Origin: JAWWPG01 sp033850885
Lineage (GTDB): Bacteria > Actinomycetota > Actinomycetes > Propionibacteriales > Nocardioidaceae
Assembly: GCA_033850885.1 (NCBI GenBank)
Contig: JAWWPG010000040.1
Span: 1-20,313 of the forward strand
DNA: 20,313 nucleotides
Direction: 5' to 3'
Shown here in pieces: positions 7,534 to 16,240 of the stretch. Position numbers and translations under genes: made by a program. Numbering within the stretch: position 1 is the stretch's first letter; each line of letters starts with the position of its first letter. A model generated the notes under the pieces. That model did not search any database and was not told where the DNA came from. It saw only the letters and a program-made list of their open reading frames with translations.

Positions 7534-8276
7534 CCGAGGGGGCCGCGACGGGGGTCGGCGTCCGGCTGCAGAAGGTGCTCGCGCAGGCCGGGGTGGCCAG
7601 TCGGCGCCGCTGCGAGCAGCTGATCGCTGAGGGCAGGGTCGAGGTGGACGGCGAGGTCGTCACCCAGCTCGGCGCCAGGGTCGATCCGGCGAGCGCCGTG
7701 ATCCGGGTGGATGGCGAGCGGGTGCCGGTCGCGGCTCTGCACGTGTACCTGGTCGCCAACAAGCCGCGCGGCGTCGTCAGCTCGATGTCGGACGACGAGG
7801 GCCGGCCCGACCTCCGCACGCTGCTCGAGGACCGGCCGGAGCGGCTCTTCCACGTCGGCCGTCTGGACACCGACACCGACGGTCTCATCATCCTCACCAA
7901 CCACGGGGAGTTTGCGCACCGGCTCGCCCATCCGTCGTTCGAGATGGCGAAGACGTACGTCGCCCAGGTCGAGGGTGTTCTCGGGTCGAGGGCGCGTCGG
8001 GAGCTGGTCGCCGGCGTCAACCTCAGTGACGGCCCGGTGGCCGTCGACCAGGTGCGGACCATCAGCTCGCACGCGGGGAGGTCGCTCGTCGAGCTCGTGA
8101 TCCATGAGGGTCGCAACCGGATCGTCCGCCGGCTGCTCGCCGAGGTCGGGCATCCGGTCATCCGGCTGTCCCGTACCGCGATCGGTCCGGTGCGGCTCGC
8201 CTCGCTGCGAACAGGCCAGGTGCGAGAGCTCACCTCGGCCGAGCTCGGCAGCCTCCTCGATGCGGTGAAGCTGTGA
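7530..8276 (+). CDS. rluB: 23S/16S rRNA pseudouridine synthase, RsuA/RluB family
   Basis: Isomerises a uridine in ribosomal RNA to pseudouridine. An N-terminal S4 RNA-binding domain (about residues 11-60, VRLQKVLAQAGVASRR) is followed by the catalytic domain, with motif GRLDTDTDGL containing the catalytic Asp113. The KPRGVVSS and HEGRNRIVRRLL segments are also standard for this family. In actinobacteria the gene after scpB is usually called rluB, but RsuA, RluB, RluE and RluF are hard to separate by sequence, so the target base is not certain. The ATG overlaps scpB by four bases and the stop overlaps tyrA by four. Confidence 0.93.
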   Translation: MTEGAATGVGVRLQKVLAQAGVASRRRCEQLIAEGRVEVDGEVVTQLGARVDPASAVIRVDGERVPVAALHVYLVANKPRGVVSSMSDDEGRPDLRTLLEDRPERLFHVGRLDTDTDGLIILTNHGEFAHRLAHPSFEMAKTYVAQVEGVLGSRARRELVAGVNLSDGPVAVDQVRTISSHAGRSLVELVIHEGRNRIVRRLLAEVGHPVIRLSRTAIGPVRLASLRTGQVRELTSAELGSLLDAVKL

Positions 8277-9373
8277 GCGACGTGGGTACGACCGGCGCGC
8301 TGGCGCCGGGACCGGTCCTGGTCGTGGGCGCTGGCCTCATCGGAACCTCGATCGCCATGGCGCTGGCGCGGCACGGCGTGACCGTGCATCTGGAGGACAC
8401 GGACCCCGTACACAGCGCGGTTGCCGCCTCCCGGGTGTCCGGCGGCCGGGTGAGCCAAGTCGAGGATCCGGTGGTCGTGGTGGTCGCCACTCCGCCGGAC
8501 CACCTCGCCGCCGCGATCGAGGCGGCGCTGATGGTGTATCCGGGGGCGGTCGTCACCGATGTGGGCAGTGTGAAGGTCAAGCCGCTCTCCGAGCTGCGGT
8601 CCTCGCCGCCTGCAGGCGGCGTGGACCTGTCCCGCTACGTCGGGAGCCACCCGATGGCGGGAAGCGAACGGTCAGGGCCACTCGCCGCGGCTGCGGACCT
8701 TTTCGACGGGCGCAGCTGGGCGGTCACCCCGCACGAGACGTCACGCCCGGAGGCGGTGGCCGCGGTCGAGGGGCTGGTATCGGCGTGCGGAGCGGTTGCC
8801 GTACGTCTCAGCCCGGAGGACCACGACCTCGCGGTCGCCCGGATCTCCCATCTACCGCACCTGATGGCGGCCGTGATGGCAGGACGGTTGGACGGTGCAC
8901 CCCCAGCGCATCTGGCGCTGAGCGGGCCGGGCGTGCGCGACGTGACGCGGATCGCCGCCGGCGACCCCCGGCTGTGGAGACAGATCGTCAGCGCCAACGC
9001 GGCAGCCCTGCACGGTCTGCTTCGCGACGTACACCGTGATGTCGAAGTCCTGATGGCCGCGCTGGACGATGGTGACGTCGCTGCCGTGGAGGCCCTGCTG
9101 GCCGCCGGGGCGAACGGTGCGGCAGCGATCCCAGGAAAGCATGGGGGACCAGCGGTGGAGCTGGTCGCCGTGACGGTGACGATCCCCGACCGACCCGGCG
9201 CGCTCGCTGAGCTCTTCAACGAGGTCGGCATGCTGGGGGTCAACATCGAAGACGTCCGCATCGACCACGACCCCGCGAGAGCCTACGGGCTCGTCGAAAT
9301 CGATGTCGCCGAGGGGGCGGGCGAACGGCTGGCCGAGTCTCTGCGGGAGCGCGGGTGGGCCGCCCACAGGTAA
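8273..9373 (+). CDS. tyrA: Prephenate dehydrogenase with C-terminal ACT domain
   Basis: Converts prephenate to 4-hydroxyphenylpyruvate with NAD, the committed step to tyrosine. The Rossmann motif GAGLIG is at residues 19-24. The substrate-site segment GSHPMAGSERSG is at 124-135 and the SHLPHL motif at 192-197. From about 298 to the end (VTVTIPDRPGALAELF) there is an ACT regulatory domain, so feedback control by tyrosine is likely. The GTG start overlaps the preceding stop as GTGA. Length 366 residues is normal for the ACT-bearing type. The position between the pseudouridine synthase gene and cmk is a conserved linkage in several actinobacterial lineages. Confidence 0.95.
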   Translation: MSDVGTTGALAPGPVLVVGAGLIGTSIAMALARHGVTVHLEDTDPVHSAVAASRVSGGRVSQVEDPVVVVVATPPDHLAAAIEAALMVYPGAVVTDVGSVKVKPLSELRSSPPAGGVDLSRYVGSHPMAGSERSGPLAAAADLFDGRSWAVTPHETSRPEAVAAVEGLVSACGAVAVRLSPEDHDLAVARISHLPHLMAAVMAGRLDGAPPAHLALSGPGVRDVTRIAAGDPRLWRQIVSANAAALHGLLRDVHRDVEVLMAALDDGDVAAVEALLAAGANGAAAIPGKHGGPAVELVAVTVTIPDRPGALAELFNEVGMLGVNIEDVRIDHDPARAYGLVEIDVAEGAGERLAESLRERGWAAHR

Positions 9374-9384
9374 TCTTGTCTGCC

Positions 9385-10089
9385 ATGGCCACCGCATACC
9401 CGTCGCTCACGCATGTCGTGATCGCGATGGATGGCACGGCAGGGGCCGGCAAGTCGTCGGCGAGCCGCGGCGTCGCGACCCGCCTCGGCCTGCGTTACCT
9501 CGACACGGGCGCCATGTACCGCGCTCTGACGTGGGAGGTGCTGCGGTCGGGGACTTCCCCTAAGGATGCGGACGCGGTGGCGGCACGGGCGGCCGAGGTG
9601 GCCATCGATTCCGGCACCGACCCGAGCTCGCCGTCGATCGCACTGGACGGCTTGGACGTTTCACGGGAGATCCGCACCGACGAGGTGACCGCCGCCGTCA
9701 GCGCAGTGAGCGCGGTGCCGAAGGTGCGGGAGCTGATGGCGGCCCGCCAGCGCCGGGAGATCGGGGACGGCGGGATCGTCGTGGAAGGCCGCGACATCGG
9801 CACCGTGGTCGCCCCGGATGCGGACCTGAAGGTCTTTCTGACGGCGAACCCGTCCGCGCGGGCCTACCGGCGCGCCGCGGAGCTGACGGCGGCCCACAAC
9901 CGAGACATCGGGTTCGTCGAGGCGGACCTCGCCCGGCGCGACTCCGCGGACTCGTCGCGGGCGGTGTCCCCGCTGGCCGTCGCGGATGACGCCGTCACGA
10001 TCGACTCGACGTACCTGTCGCTGGATGCGGTCATCGACACGATCGTCGATCTGGCCCGACGGCGGGTGGCGGTGGCCGATGGTGGTTGA
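9385..10089 (+). CDS. cmk: Cytidylate kinase
   Basis: Phosphorylates CMP and dCMP to the diphosphates. The P-loop GTAGAGKS is at residues 17-24, and LDTGAMYRALTW near 39-50 binds the nucleotide monophosphate. EGRDIGTVV, followed later by the lid region with ARAYRRAAEL, completes the family pattern. At 234 residues it is of usual size. I chose the ATG at 9385, which leaves an 11-base gap after tyrA. In-frame TTG 9376 (with ACAGG upstream) and GTG 9355 are possible alternatives and would add three or ten residues. The 3' end overlaps plsC by 11 bases. Together with pyrG it supplies cytidine nucleotides. Confidence 0.94.
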   Translation: MATAYPSLTHVVIAMDGTAGAGKSSASRGVATRLGLRYLDTGAMYRALTWEVLRSGTSPKDADAVAARAAEVAIDSGTDPSSPSIALDGLDVSREIRTDEVTAAVSAVSAVPKVRELMAARQRREIGDGGIVVEGRDIGTVVAPDADLKVFLTANPSARAYRRAAELTAAHNRDIGFVEADLARRDSADSSRAVSPLAVADDAVTIDSTYLSLDAVIDTIVDLARRRVAVADGG

Positions 10090-10804
10090 GGCGACCGGCA
10101 GGCGCGACGTACCCGACGTCGGCGACGTGGCGGCGCTGCCGGAACGGTGGATGTGGTTCGGCAAGTTCGTCGTCGGTCTCGCCCTGAGACGGTACGACGT
10201 GCACGTGCACGGGTCGGACCTGATACCCAGCCAGGGACCGGTCATCCTGGCGTCCAACCACGTCGGATATCTCGACGGGCCGCTGCTCTTCGTGACGTCG
10301 AAGCGTGGGGTGCATGCCTTGGTGAAGGAGTCGATGTTCACCGGCGCGATGGGTTTCGGGATCACCCGGATGGGGCAGATCCGCGTCGACCGCTTCAACG
10401 TCGACCCGCTGGCGGTGAAGCAGGCTCTGCGGCTCCTGCAGCGGGGCAAGATGGTGGCGATCTACCCGGAGGGGGCTCGCGGGCGAGGCGACGTGTCGCT
10501 CACGAAGGGCGGCGCCGCCTATCTGGCGCTGGTGACGGGGGCTCCGGTGGTGCCGGTCGCCTGCCTCGGCACCCGGGAGGACGGTGCCTCGACACAGTCC
10601 CAGCCACCGCGGGGCACCCGCCTCGACCTCGTCATCGGGGCGCCGACCCACTTCGCAGCCACGCCGTGGCCGCGGACGAAGCAGCAGGTCGCCTCCGTGC
10701 AGGCAGCGATCCAGCAGATGCTGGCGGCACACGTCAAGCTGGCGTGTGAGCTGACCGGCCAGACCCTGCCGGCGGCGCCGCCGGAGGAGTCGGAACCCAT
10801 CTGA
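10079..10804 (+). CDS. plsC: 1-acyl-sn-glycerol-3-phosphate acyltransferase family protein
   Basis: Membrane-associated acyltransferase that makes phosphatidic acid from lysophosphatidic acid. The catalytic HX4D motif is His61 to Asp66 in NHVGYLD. The second motif GQIRVDR lies near 99-105, and the phosphate-binding motif YPEGARGRG is at 129-137. The start is ATG 10079, inside the end of cmk, with GTG 10082 as the nearest alternative; this gives 241 residues. The stop shares its last base with the der start (TGATG). A PlsC-like gene between cmk and der is common in actinobacteria; the exact acyl acceptor is inferred from the family. Confidence 0.92.
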   Translation: MVVEATGRRDVPDVGDVAALPERWMWFGKFVVGLALRRYDVHVHGSDLIPSQGPVILASNHVGYLDGPLLFVTSKRGVHALVKESMFTGAMGFGITRMGQIRVDRFNVDPLAVKQALRLLQRGKMVAIYPEGARGRGDVSLTKGGAAYLALVTGAPVVPVACLGTREDGASTQSQPPRGTRLDLVIGAPTHFAATPWPRTKQQVASVQAAIQQMLAAHVKLACELTGQTLPAAPPEESEPI

Positions 10805-12201
10805 TGGCAACTCCCCGCATGACTGATGGTGGCAGCGCGGCGGAGGGCGAGGCGTCCGCGGAGAGGCTCGAGCCCGCCCAGACCCCGCTACCGGTGCTGG
10901 CCGTCGTGGGACGACCGAACGTGGGCAAGTCGACGCTGGTCAACCGGATCCTCGGTCGCCGGGCGGCCGTCGTCGAGGACGTCCCCGGCGTCACTCGCGA
11001 CCGCGTGCCGTACGACGCCGAGTGGAACGGACGCCGCTTCACCGTGGTCGATACCGGAGGTTGGGACCCGGACGCCCGCGGTCTCGCCGAGCAGATCTCC
11101 CTGCAGGCCGAGCTCGCGGTGACCCTCGCGGACGCCGTGCTGTTCGTCGTCGACACGGTGGTGGGGATCACGGACGTGGACGAGACCGTCGTGAAGGTGC
11201 TGCGCCGCTCGGGGAAGCCCGTCGTGCTGGCGGCCAACAAGGTCGACGACCTGCGGGGTGAGGCTGACGCGGCGGGTCTGTGGAACCTTGGTCTGGGCGA
11301 GCCGTTCGCCGTTTCGGCGCTGCACGGGCGAGGTAGCGGCGACCTGTTGGACGCCGTACTTGCTGCTCTGCCCGATGCGCCAGCGGAGACGTTCGACGCG
11401 CCACGTGGGCCGCGCCGGGTGGCGATCGTCGGCAAGCCCAACGTCGGCAAGTCGAGCCTCCTCAACCGGCTCGCGGGGGAGTCCCGCGTCGTCGTCGACG
11501 ACGTGGCGGGTACGACGGTCGACCCGGTCGACGAGATCGTCTCGCTGGGTGGCCGCGAGTGGCACTTCATCGACACCGCCGGGATCCGGCGCCGCGTCCG
11601 GGAGGCGAGCGGGCACGAGTTCTATGCAAGCCTGCGCACCACCGCCGCCATGGAGCGTGCCGAGGTGGCCGTCGTCGTCATCGACGGCAGCCAGCCGTTG
11701 ACCGAGCAGGACCAGCGGATCATCGGCACGGTCGAAGAGTCGGGCCGCGCCGTGGTCATCGCCTTCAACAAGTGGGACCAGGTCGACGAGGAACGGCGGT
11801 ACTACCTCGACCGTGAGATCGAGCGCGAGCTGGTACGGGTGCAGTGGGCACCCCGGGTGAACATCACTGCCCTCACCGGGTGGCATGTCGACCGGCTCGT
11901 TCCCGCACTGGACCGGGCGCTCGAGGGCTGGGAGACTCGTGTCCCGACGGGTGAGCTCAACGCGTTCGTCGGCCGGCTGGTCGCGGCGAACCCGCATCCG
12001 GTCCGAGGAGGCAAGCAGCCACGGATCCTGTTCGGCACCCAGGCGTCCACGGCTCCGCCGGTGTTCGTGTTCTTCACGTCAGGCCCGCTCGAGGCGTCGT
12101 ACGTCCGCTTCATCGAGCGACGGCTGCGTGAGGAGTTCGGCTTCGCCGGCACGCCGATCCACATCACCGTGAAGCCTCGGGAGAAGCGCAGACGTCGCTG
12201 A
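10804..12201 (+). CDS. der: Ribosome biogenesis GTPase Der (EngA)
   Basis: Double GTPase that assists assembly of the large ribosomal subunit. The first G domain has GRPNVGKS at 36-43, DTGG at 83-86 and NKVD at 145-148. The second has GKPNVGKS at 210-217, DTAG at 257-260 and NKWD at 322-325. A KH-like domain follows from about 365 and ends in a basic tail (KPREKRRRR), as usual for Der. The first 30 residues are a variable extension. The gene ends the co-directional cluster and is followed by a convergent gene. Confidence 0.97.
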   Translation: MATPRMTDGGSAAEGEASAERLEPAQTPLPVLAVVGRPNVGKSTLVNRILGRRAAVVEDVPGVTRDRVPYDAEWNGRRFTVVDTGGWDPDARGLAEQISLQAELAVTLADAVLFVVDTVVGITDVDETVVKVLRRSGKPVVLAANKVDDLRGEADAAGLWNLGLGEPFAVSALHGRGSGDLLDAVLAALPDAPAETFDAPRGPRRVAIVGKPNVGKSSLLNRLAGESRVVVDDVAGTTVDPVDEIVSLGGREWHFIDTAGIRRRVREASGHEFYASLRTTAAMERAEVAVVVIDGSQPLTEQDQRIIGTVEESGRAVVIAFNKWDQVDEERRYYLDREIERELVRVQWAPRVNITALTGWHVDRLVPALDRALEGWETRVPTGELNAFVGRLVAANPHPVRGGKQPRILFGTQASTAPPVFVFFTSGPLEASYVRFIERRLREEFGFAGTPIHITVKPREKRRRR

Positions 12202-12213
12202 GCTGACGAGATG

Positions 12214-12294
12214 ATCGGCCGACCCGCTGGTGGTCTCCGAGAGGCTCACGTGGTTGAGCGGGCCTCTGAAGCCGAACCGGACGGGCCGGCCGAT
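12214..12294. terminator. Nested hairpins between convergent genes
   Basis: AGAGGC (12240-12245) pairs with GCCTCT (12262-12267), with a TCA/TGA inner stem between them. Outside this, ATCGGCC (12214-12220) pairs with GGCCGAT (12288-12294). There is no T tract on either side. It sits between the converging ends of der and the haloperoxidase-like gene, where a two-way terminator would be expected, but without T runs this remains a guess. Confidence 0.35.
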
Positions 12295-12306
12295 CCTCCG
12301 GCTGCG

Positions 12307-13741
12307 TCAGTTGACGGGACGCATGAGGTGTTCGACGGTGAAGCTCCCGATGTCGCGGCCCCGGGCGATGCCCGCATTGACGGCATGACGGAAGTGGAAC
12401 CCGACGAGCACTCGTGACCAGCCGTTCTCCGCTGCTGCCTGGGTGAACGAGTGGAAGTGCCGGGTCACCGGGTCGGCGTCGCCACACGTCTGTCCTGCTG
12501 GCAGGGTCTCACTGCACGCCGTGAAGGAGACGGCGTCGGTGCCGAAGAACCGACGCAGGACCGAGGCTCCGGCTCCGCCCTCGACTGAGTGGGCCGACTC
12601 GTGATCAGGAATCGACGGGGTAGTGACGAGAGGCGTCCAGGTAGGGTCGGCCTTCGTGTTCGGGTTCCCGTCGGTGCCAGCCAGCCGGATGGCTGTGACG
12701 GGACGCCAGAACTTGTAGTGGTACTTGCTGTCGAACGACGCGATGTAGCCGTCTGCCAACGCGGCGTTCAACAGGGCGAACAACCTGGCGTTCTGCCACA
12801 TGTCCAGATGATGCGTCCCCGACACCGTCCGGGCAATGCTGTTCCACATGAGGGGGGAGTTCTCGAGCCAGAAGAGGGCGATCTGTGTCTGGTCCGCGGT
12901 TCGGTTGCTCGGGGTGGTGACGCCATCGCCTCCGAGACGCTTGACCTCGTTGAAGTCGCGTGTGTACCTCTGTGAGGTGAGCGAGTACGGAGGACCGGGG
13001 TCGAACTGTCCGCTGGAGCGCAGTGCGAACGGCGTGACCTGACCCCAGCCGGGGGCGAACGCGAACGGGGTCCCCGGGAAGCGCCACTGCCCTGGCTCCG
13101 TTCCCTGCGGGTAGTCCGGATCCACCATCAAGGTGTCGGACCCATCGCCCGTCCTGATCGCCAGCATGACGTTGGCGGCTGCCCGCCCCAGCGCCTGGCC
13201 CTTGGCCTTCGCTGTTCCGTTCGGAATCGCGGACATGGTCTGCCGGAAGTCATCGAGCACGATCTTTACCCCGGCGTCGATGCACGCCTGCGAGACTGGG
13301 TCGGGGAACGCTTTGATGATCGGGAGGAGGGTGTTCTTCGCGGCCGATGCGACGGCCGCTTCCGGGGAGGCGCCGGGCACCCGGGTGTCCAGCGCATATG
13401 GCTGCGAGTGTCGGTGGATCGCGTTGAGCGCATCGTGGACGGCGAGCTGCATGACGGCGTACATCCGCGACTCGATGAGCGGGTTCCCGTTAGGAGCGAT
13501 ACAGGCCGCAACGGCCGCCCTGCCGGCTGTGGCGTTCCAGTGCAGTACGGCGTCCCCGCCCCGTATGCGATGGAGCAGGAGTGCTGAAGGGCTGCGATGT
13601 GCCAGGCACGCCGGTGGATGTGACACGCGGCGCGGAGGCAGTGCCCGGCGCCGCAACCGCAGCCGGTGCGATGAGGGCTGTGGCCGCGACAACACAAAGG
13701 TGCCGCCAGCGGCGGCGTGACTGGTGGGAAACGACGTTCAT
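12307..13741 (-). pseudogene. Secreted vanadium-haloperoxidase/PAP2-like protein, frameshifted
   Basis: The mature domain matches vanadium-dependent haloperoxidase-like phosphatases of actinobacteria. It starts GDAVLHWNATAG and includes YKFWRPVTAIR (Lys and Arg of the oxyanion pocket), PDHESAHS in place of the common SGHS motif, and GFHFRHAVNAG near the C terminus. This frame has no plausible start or signal. A good start, ATG 13741 behind GGAGGT, lies in another frame and encodes a classical signal peptide: basic residues, then CVVAATALIAPAAVAAP with an ASA cleavage motif. The two frames differ by +1 and would join around 13554-13562, where the - strand reads GGGGCGGGG. One base too many, or two too few, separates export signal from enzyme. 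It is a recent pseudogene, a sequencing error or, less likely, a frameshifting gene. It is convergent to der. Confidence 0.8.
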
Positions 13742-14184
13742 GTCGACCTCCATTCGAAATGCCGATTGGGTGAGGGCGCCCTGCCGGCAGCGTAGGCTCG
13801 GGAATTCGGCACTGGCCATACGCGGAATTGCGTATGTGTTTCCGTACACGCTCATCGCGGGCGCGAGCAGCGTCTTTGCTGGGTTCGATCTCCATACCAA
13901 GTCGCGCCGCCCGCTGCAACGGCAAACTGGAGCCATGTGGAGGACCCCAAGATCACGGCGATCAGAGTGACCTTCGACGCTCGTCCGTTCGGCTGATCGG
14001 CCCGTCTCGCCCGTGCCGGTGGTTCGAGTTCCCGGCCTGCGGGGCAGATCCCGGGCCGAGGAGCAGCCACCGAATTGGTTCTGCTGGCCTCGGTTAGACT
14101 GCACGCTGGCTACCCGCTCGCTCGGGCGTTCGTTACACGATCGGTGGGCGGGGGGCCGAGACTGACCTGCGAAGATGCGGGCAG
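13742..14184. other. Gene-free stretch before the tRNA
   Basis: About 440 bases between the start of the haloperoxidase-like gene and tRNA-Pro. No reading frame in it has a ribosome site or recognisable protein. It should hold the promoter of the - strand gene and of the tRNA, but I see no clear -35/-10 pair. The one striking feature is an inverted repeat at 13817-13836. Confidence 0.5.
13817..13836. repeat. Operator-like inverted repeat
   Basis: CATACGC (13817-13823) and GCGTATG (13830-13836) are perfect 7-base inverted arms around GGAATT. It lies about 80 bases upstream of the signal-peptide ATG of the haloperoxidase-like gene, a suitable place for a regulator site. No regulator gene lies next to it. 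Confidence 0.4.
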
Positions 14185-14258
<74 letters not shown>

Positions 14259-14259
14259 C

Positions 14260-14301
14260 TAGATGAAAGGCCAGGTCAGAGGCCATTGATCAAAACATCT
14301 A
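14260..14301. repeat. Imperfect hairpin just after tRNA-Pro
   Basis: TAGATG (14260-14265) pairs with CATCTA (14296-14301). Inside, two GGCC copies (14269-14272 and 14281-14284) can also pair. It may end the tRNA transcript or the integrase transcript, or be part of the attachment region. Confidence 0.3.
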
Positions 14302-14329
14302 TCGAGGGTATCGCCCACTGGACATCATT

Positions 14330-14351
14330 ATGTAGCCAAGAATGTAGCCAA
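14330..14351. repeat. Tandem direct repeats, possible integrase arm sites
   Basis: ATGTAGCCAA occurs at 14330-14339 and again at 14342-14351, a 12-base period, between the tRNA and the end of the integrase gene. Short direct repeats in this position are typical of arm-type binding sites of tyrosine integrases. Function is inferred from position. Confidence 0.45.
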
Positions 14352-14354
14352 TGT

Positions 14355-15509
14355 CTACCTGGGGTCGGCCAGTGCCGAGGCGAGTACGTCGAAGGCCGAC
14401 CGGGAGACGTCCGGGGAGACGTGGCCGTAGACGTCAGCCGTGATCGCAATTCCGGCGTGGCCGAGGGCTTGGGACACGACCGTGAGTGGCACCCCGTTGG
14501 TGAGCATGACTGATGCGGCCGAGTGACGCAGTGTATGGAGCCCCACGTTGTGAAGTCCGACCGTCTTGGCGGCCGTGGAGAGGGCACGTAGCGCGTTGCG
14601 GGGGTCGCATGGCTCGCCGAGCTCGGTTGTGAAGACGTGCCCCGTCTGACTCCACAAGTTGCCCGCTCGCAGCTTGTCCGATGCCTCGCGGGTCTTCACC
14701 GCCCTCAGGGTGGCTACGGCAGGGGCAGCCAAGGGGATGGATCGGCGCGACTTGGTCGTCTTGGTATCCGTCACCTGTAGCTCCCCGTCGACGCGGGAGA
14801 GTGTTCCACGAACCCGCATCATCGCGTTTGTCAGGTCGACATCGGACCACTTCAACGCCAACGCCTCACCGCGACGCAACCCGGTGTTCACCAGCAGCTC
14901 GAAAAGTGGTCGATAGCGGCTCGTGCTGGCGGCCCCCAGCAAGGACGACACCTGCTCCGGTGTCAAGAACTCTGCCTCGCGCGGTGTCAGGCTGGGCCGC
15001 TTGACCAGCGCGAACGGATTACTGCCCAGCAGCCCATCGCGAACCGCGGCGTCACCGATGGCACGCCCGATGGTGTACACCTGCCTGACCGTGCTCTCCG
15101 ACAAGCCCTTTGCTTTGAGTTGCAGGATGAATCGCTCGACGTTCGTGGGCTTGATGTGGTTCATCGGGAGCGTGCCAATCTCGTTGCCGATGATGTGGTT
15201 GCGGGCCAGTCCAGCGTAAAGCTGCTTGGTGGTGGCCTTGCGGCTGCTGGCCGCGAGTGACGATGTGATCCAAGCGGACGTGAACTTGTTAAGTGTCATC
15301 TTGTCGTCGCGGGCGGGCTTGCCGGCGTCTAGGCGTGTTGAGATGACTTTGAGCTTGTCGACCACGACCCTTCGGGTATCCCCGTAGACGACTGTCCGCC
15401 TCGGGGCACCCGTGATCGGGTCGGCGTGGCGCATGCTGCCGACCCAGCGAGAGTCCGAGGAACGTCGGTAGATCGTTCCCTCTCCAGCGGACCGCCGGCC
15501 GCTCACCAA
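14355..15509 (-). CDS. Tyrosine-type site-specific integrase
   Basis: Phage or integrative-element recombinase of 384 residues. The N terminus (GTIYRRSSDSRWVGSM) is the small arm-binding domain seen in actinophage-type integrases. A SAM-like core-binding domain follows at about 75-165, then the catalytic domain with Arg212 (TGLRRGE), Lys250 region (TKTTKSRRSIPL), His325 and Arg328 (HTLRHS), His351 (LGHAG) and Tyr361. All catalytic residues are present, so it may be active. The start is TTG 15509 or GTG 15506, both just after GGAGGTGA on the - strand. It ends 97 bases from tRNA-Pro, so integration at that tRNA is likely. No excisionase or other phage gene was recognised nearby. Confidence 0.93.
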   Translation of the reverse strand: MVSGRRSAGEGTIYRRSSDSRWVGSMRHADPITGAPRRTVVYGDTRRVVVDKLKVISTRLDAGKPARDDKMTLNKFTSAWITSSLAASSRKATTKQLYAGLARNHIIGNEIGTLPMNHIKPTNVERFILQLKAKGLSESTVRQVYTIGRAIGDAAVRDGLLGSNPFALVKRPSLTPREAEFLTPEQVSSLLGAASTSRYRPLFELLVNTGLRRGEALALKWSDVDLTNAMMRVRGTLSRVDGELQVTDTKTTKSRRSIPLAAPAVATLRAVKTREASDKLRAGNLWSQTGHVFTTELGEPCDPRNALRALSTAAKTVGLHNVGLHTLRHSAASVMLTNGVPLTVVSQALGHAGIAITADVYGHVSPDVSRSAFDVLASALADPR

Positions 15510-16240
15510 CCCTCACCTCCATCGTCCGACCCGACTCGGACCTTCGCGCCATCAACGCAGGGGCCTAACTGACCCACATCCTTGACCGCAAGGCAGGCGA
15601 GTCTGCCGTTCGGGGTTTGTCTACCGGCATGGCCAACGAAATTCAAGAGGCCGTCGGACATGTGTGGATCGCGCCTCCCTTCTGTGGGTTGGCTCCGTCA
15701 AGGCATGCGCGGGCAGACATATGGGCGATGGGTGGACGCTGCGCGCGTCCGGCCCGTGCCATGCTCGCGGCCATGACGGAGCAGAAAGACGGGACCGTGC
15801 CACACCCAACAATCGAAGAGCAGAGCGACGGCCTGACCGAGCATTGGTGCCGACGATCTGAAAGGCGTGAAGGGCATGTCGATGGGCCGTTGGAGCGGAA
15901 AGCTGAGCAGCGAGTAACGGTCAGCGATTTTCGGCAATTAAAGGTCGGCAGGGATTCATCGGGCGGCACCGCGAGGCTCCAAGAACGGGAGCACGATTGG
16001 AAGAGCGATATTCCGATCCCGGCTCTGTCCGTTCGCCGACTCTCTCGGGAGCCATGGCTCCTCGCCCGACCGCTTCGCGCGACGCCGCCCCCAAGGCCGC
16101 GGCACGAGACGGCTGCTGACGAGTCGGAACGCCCCGATCCGGCTGGTCGGTCCTGTGGGGAAATCGGCTAACGTACTTGACGGCTGCGTTTCGCCCGGCA
16201 AGCGGCTGCGCACGGTTCGACCCTTCGGAGGTGAGCAGCT
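15510..16240. other. Gene-poor stretch inside the accessory region
   Basis: About 730 bases between the divergent integrase and DUF4240 genes. Open frames exist on both strands, for example + strand 15617-16171, but they lack ribosome sites, show no domain and have weak codon bias, so I call none of them. The right end contains the ribosome site GGAGGT (16226-16231) of the next gene. It may be worn-out mobile DNA. Confidence 0.5.

Noticed and set aside
15617..16171. + strand open frame of 184 codons between integrase and DUF4240 gene
   Set aside because: No ribosome site, mixed codon bias and no familiar segment; probably a chance frame.
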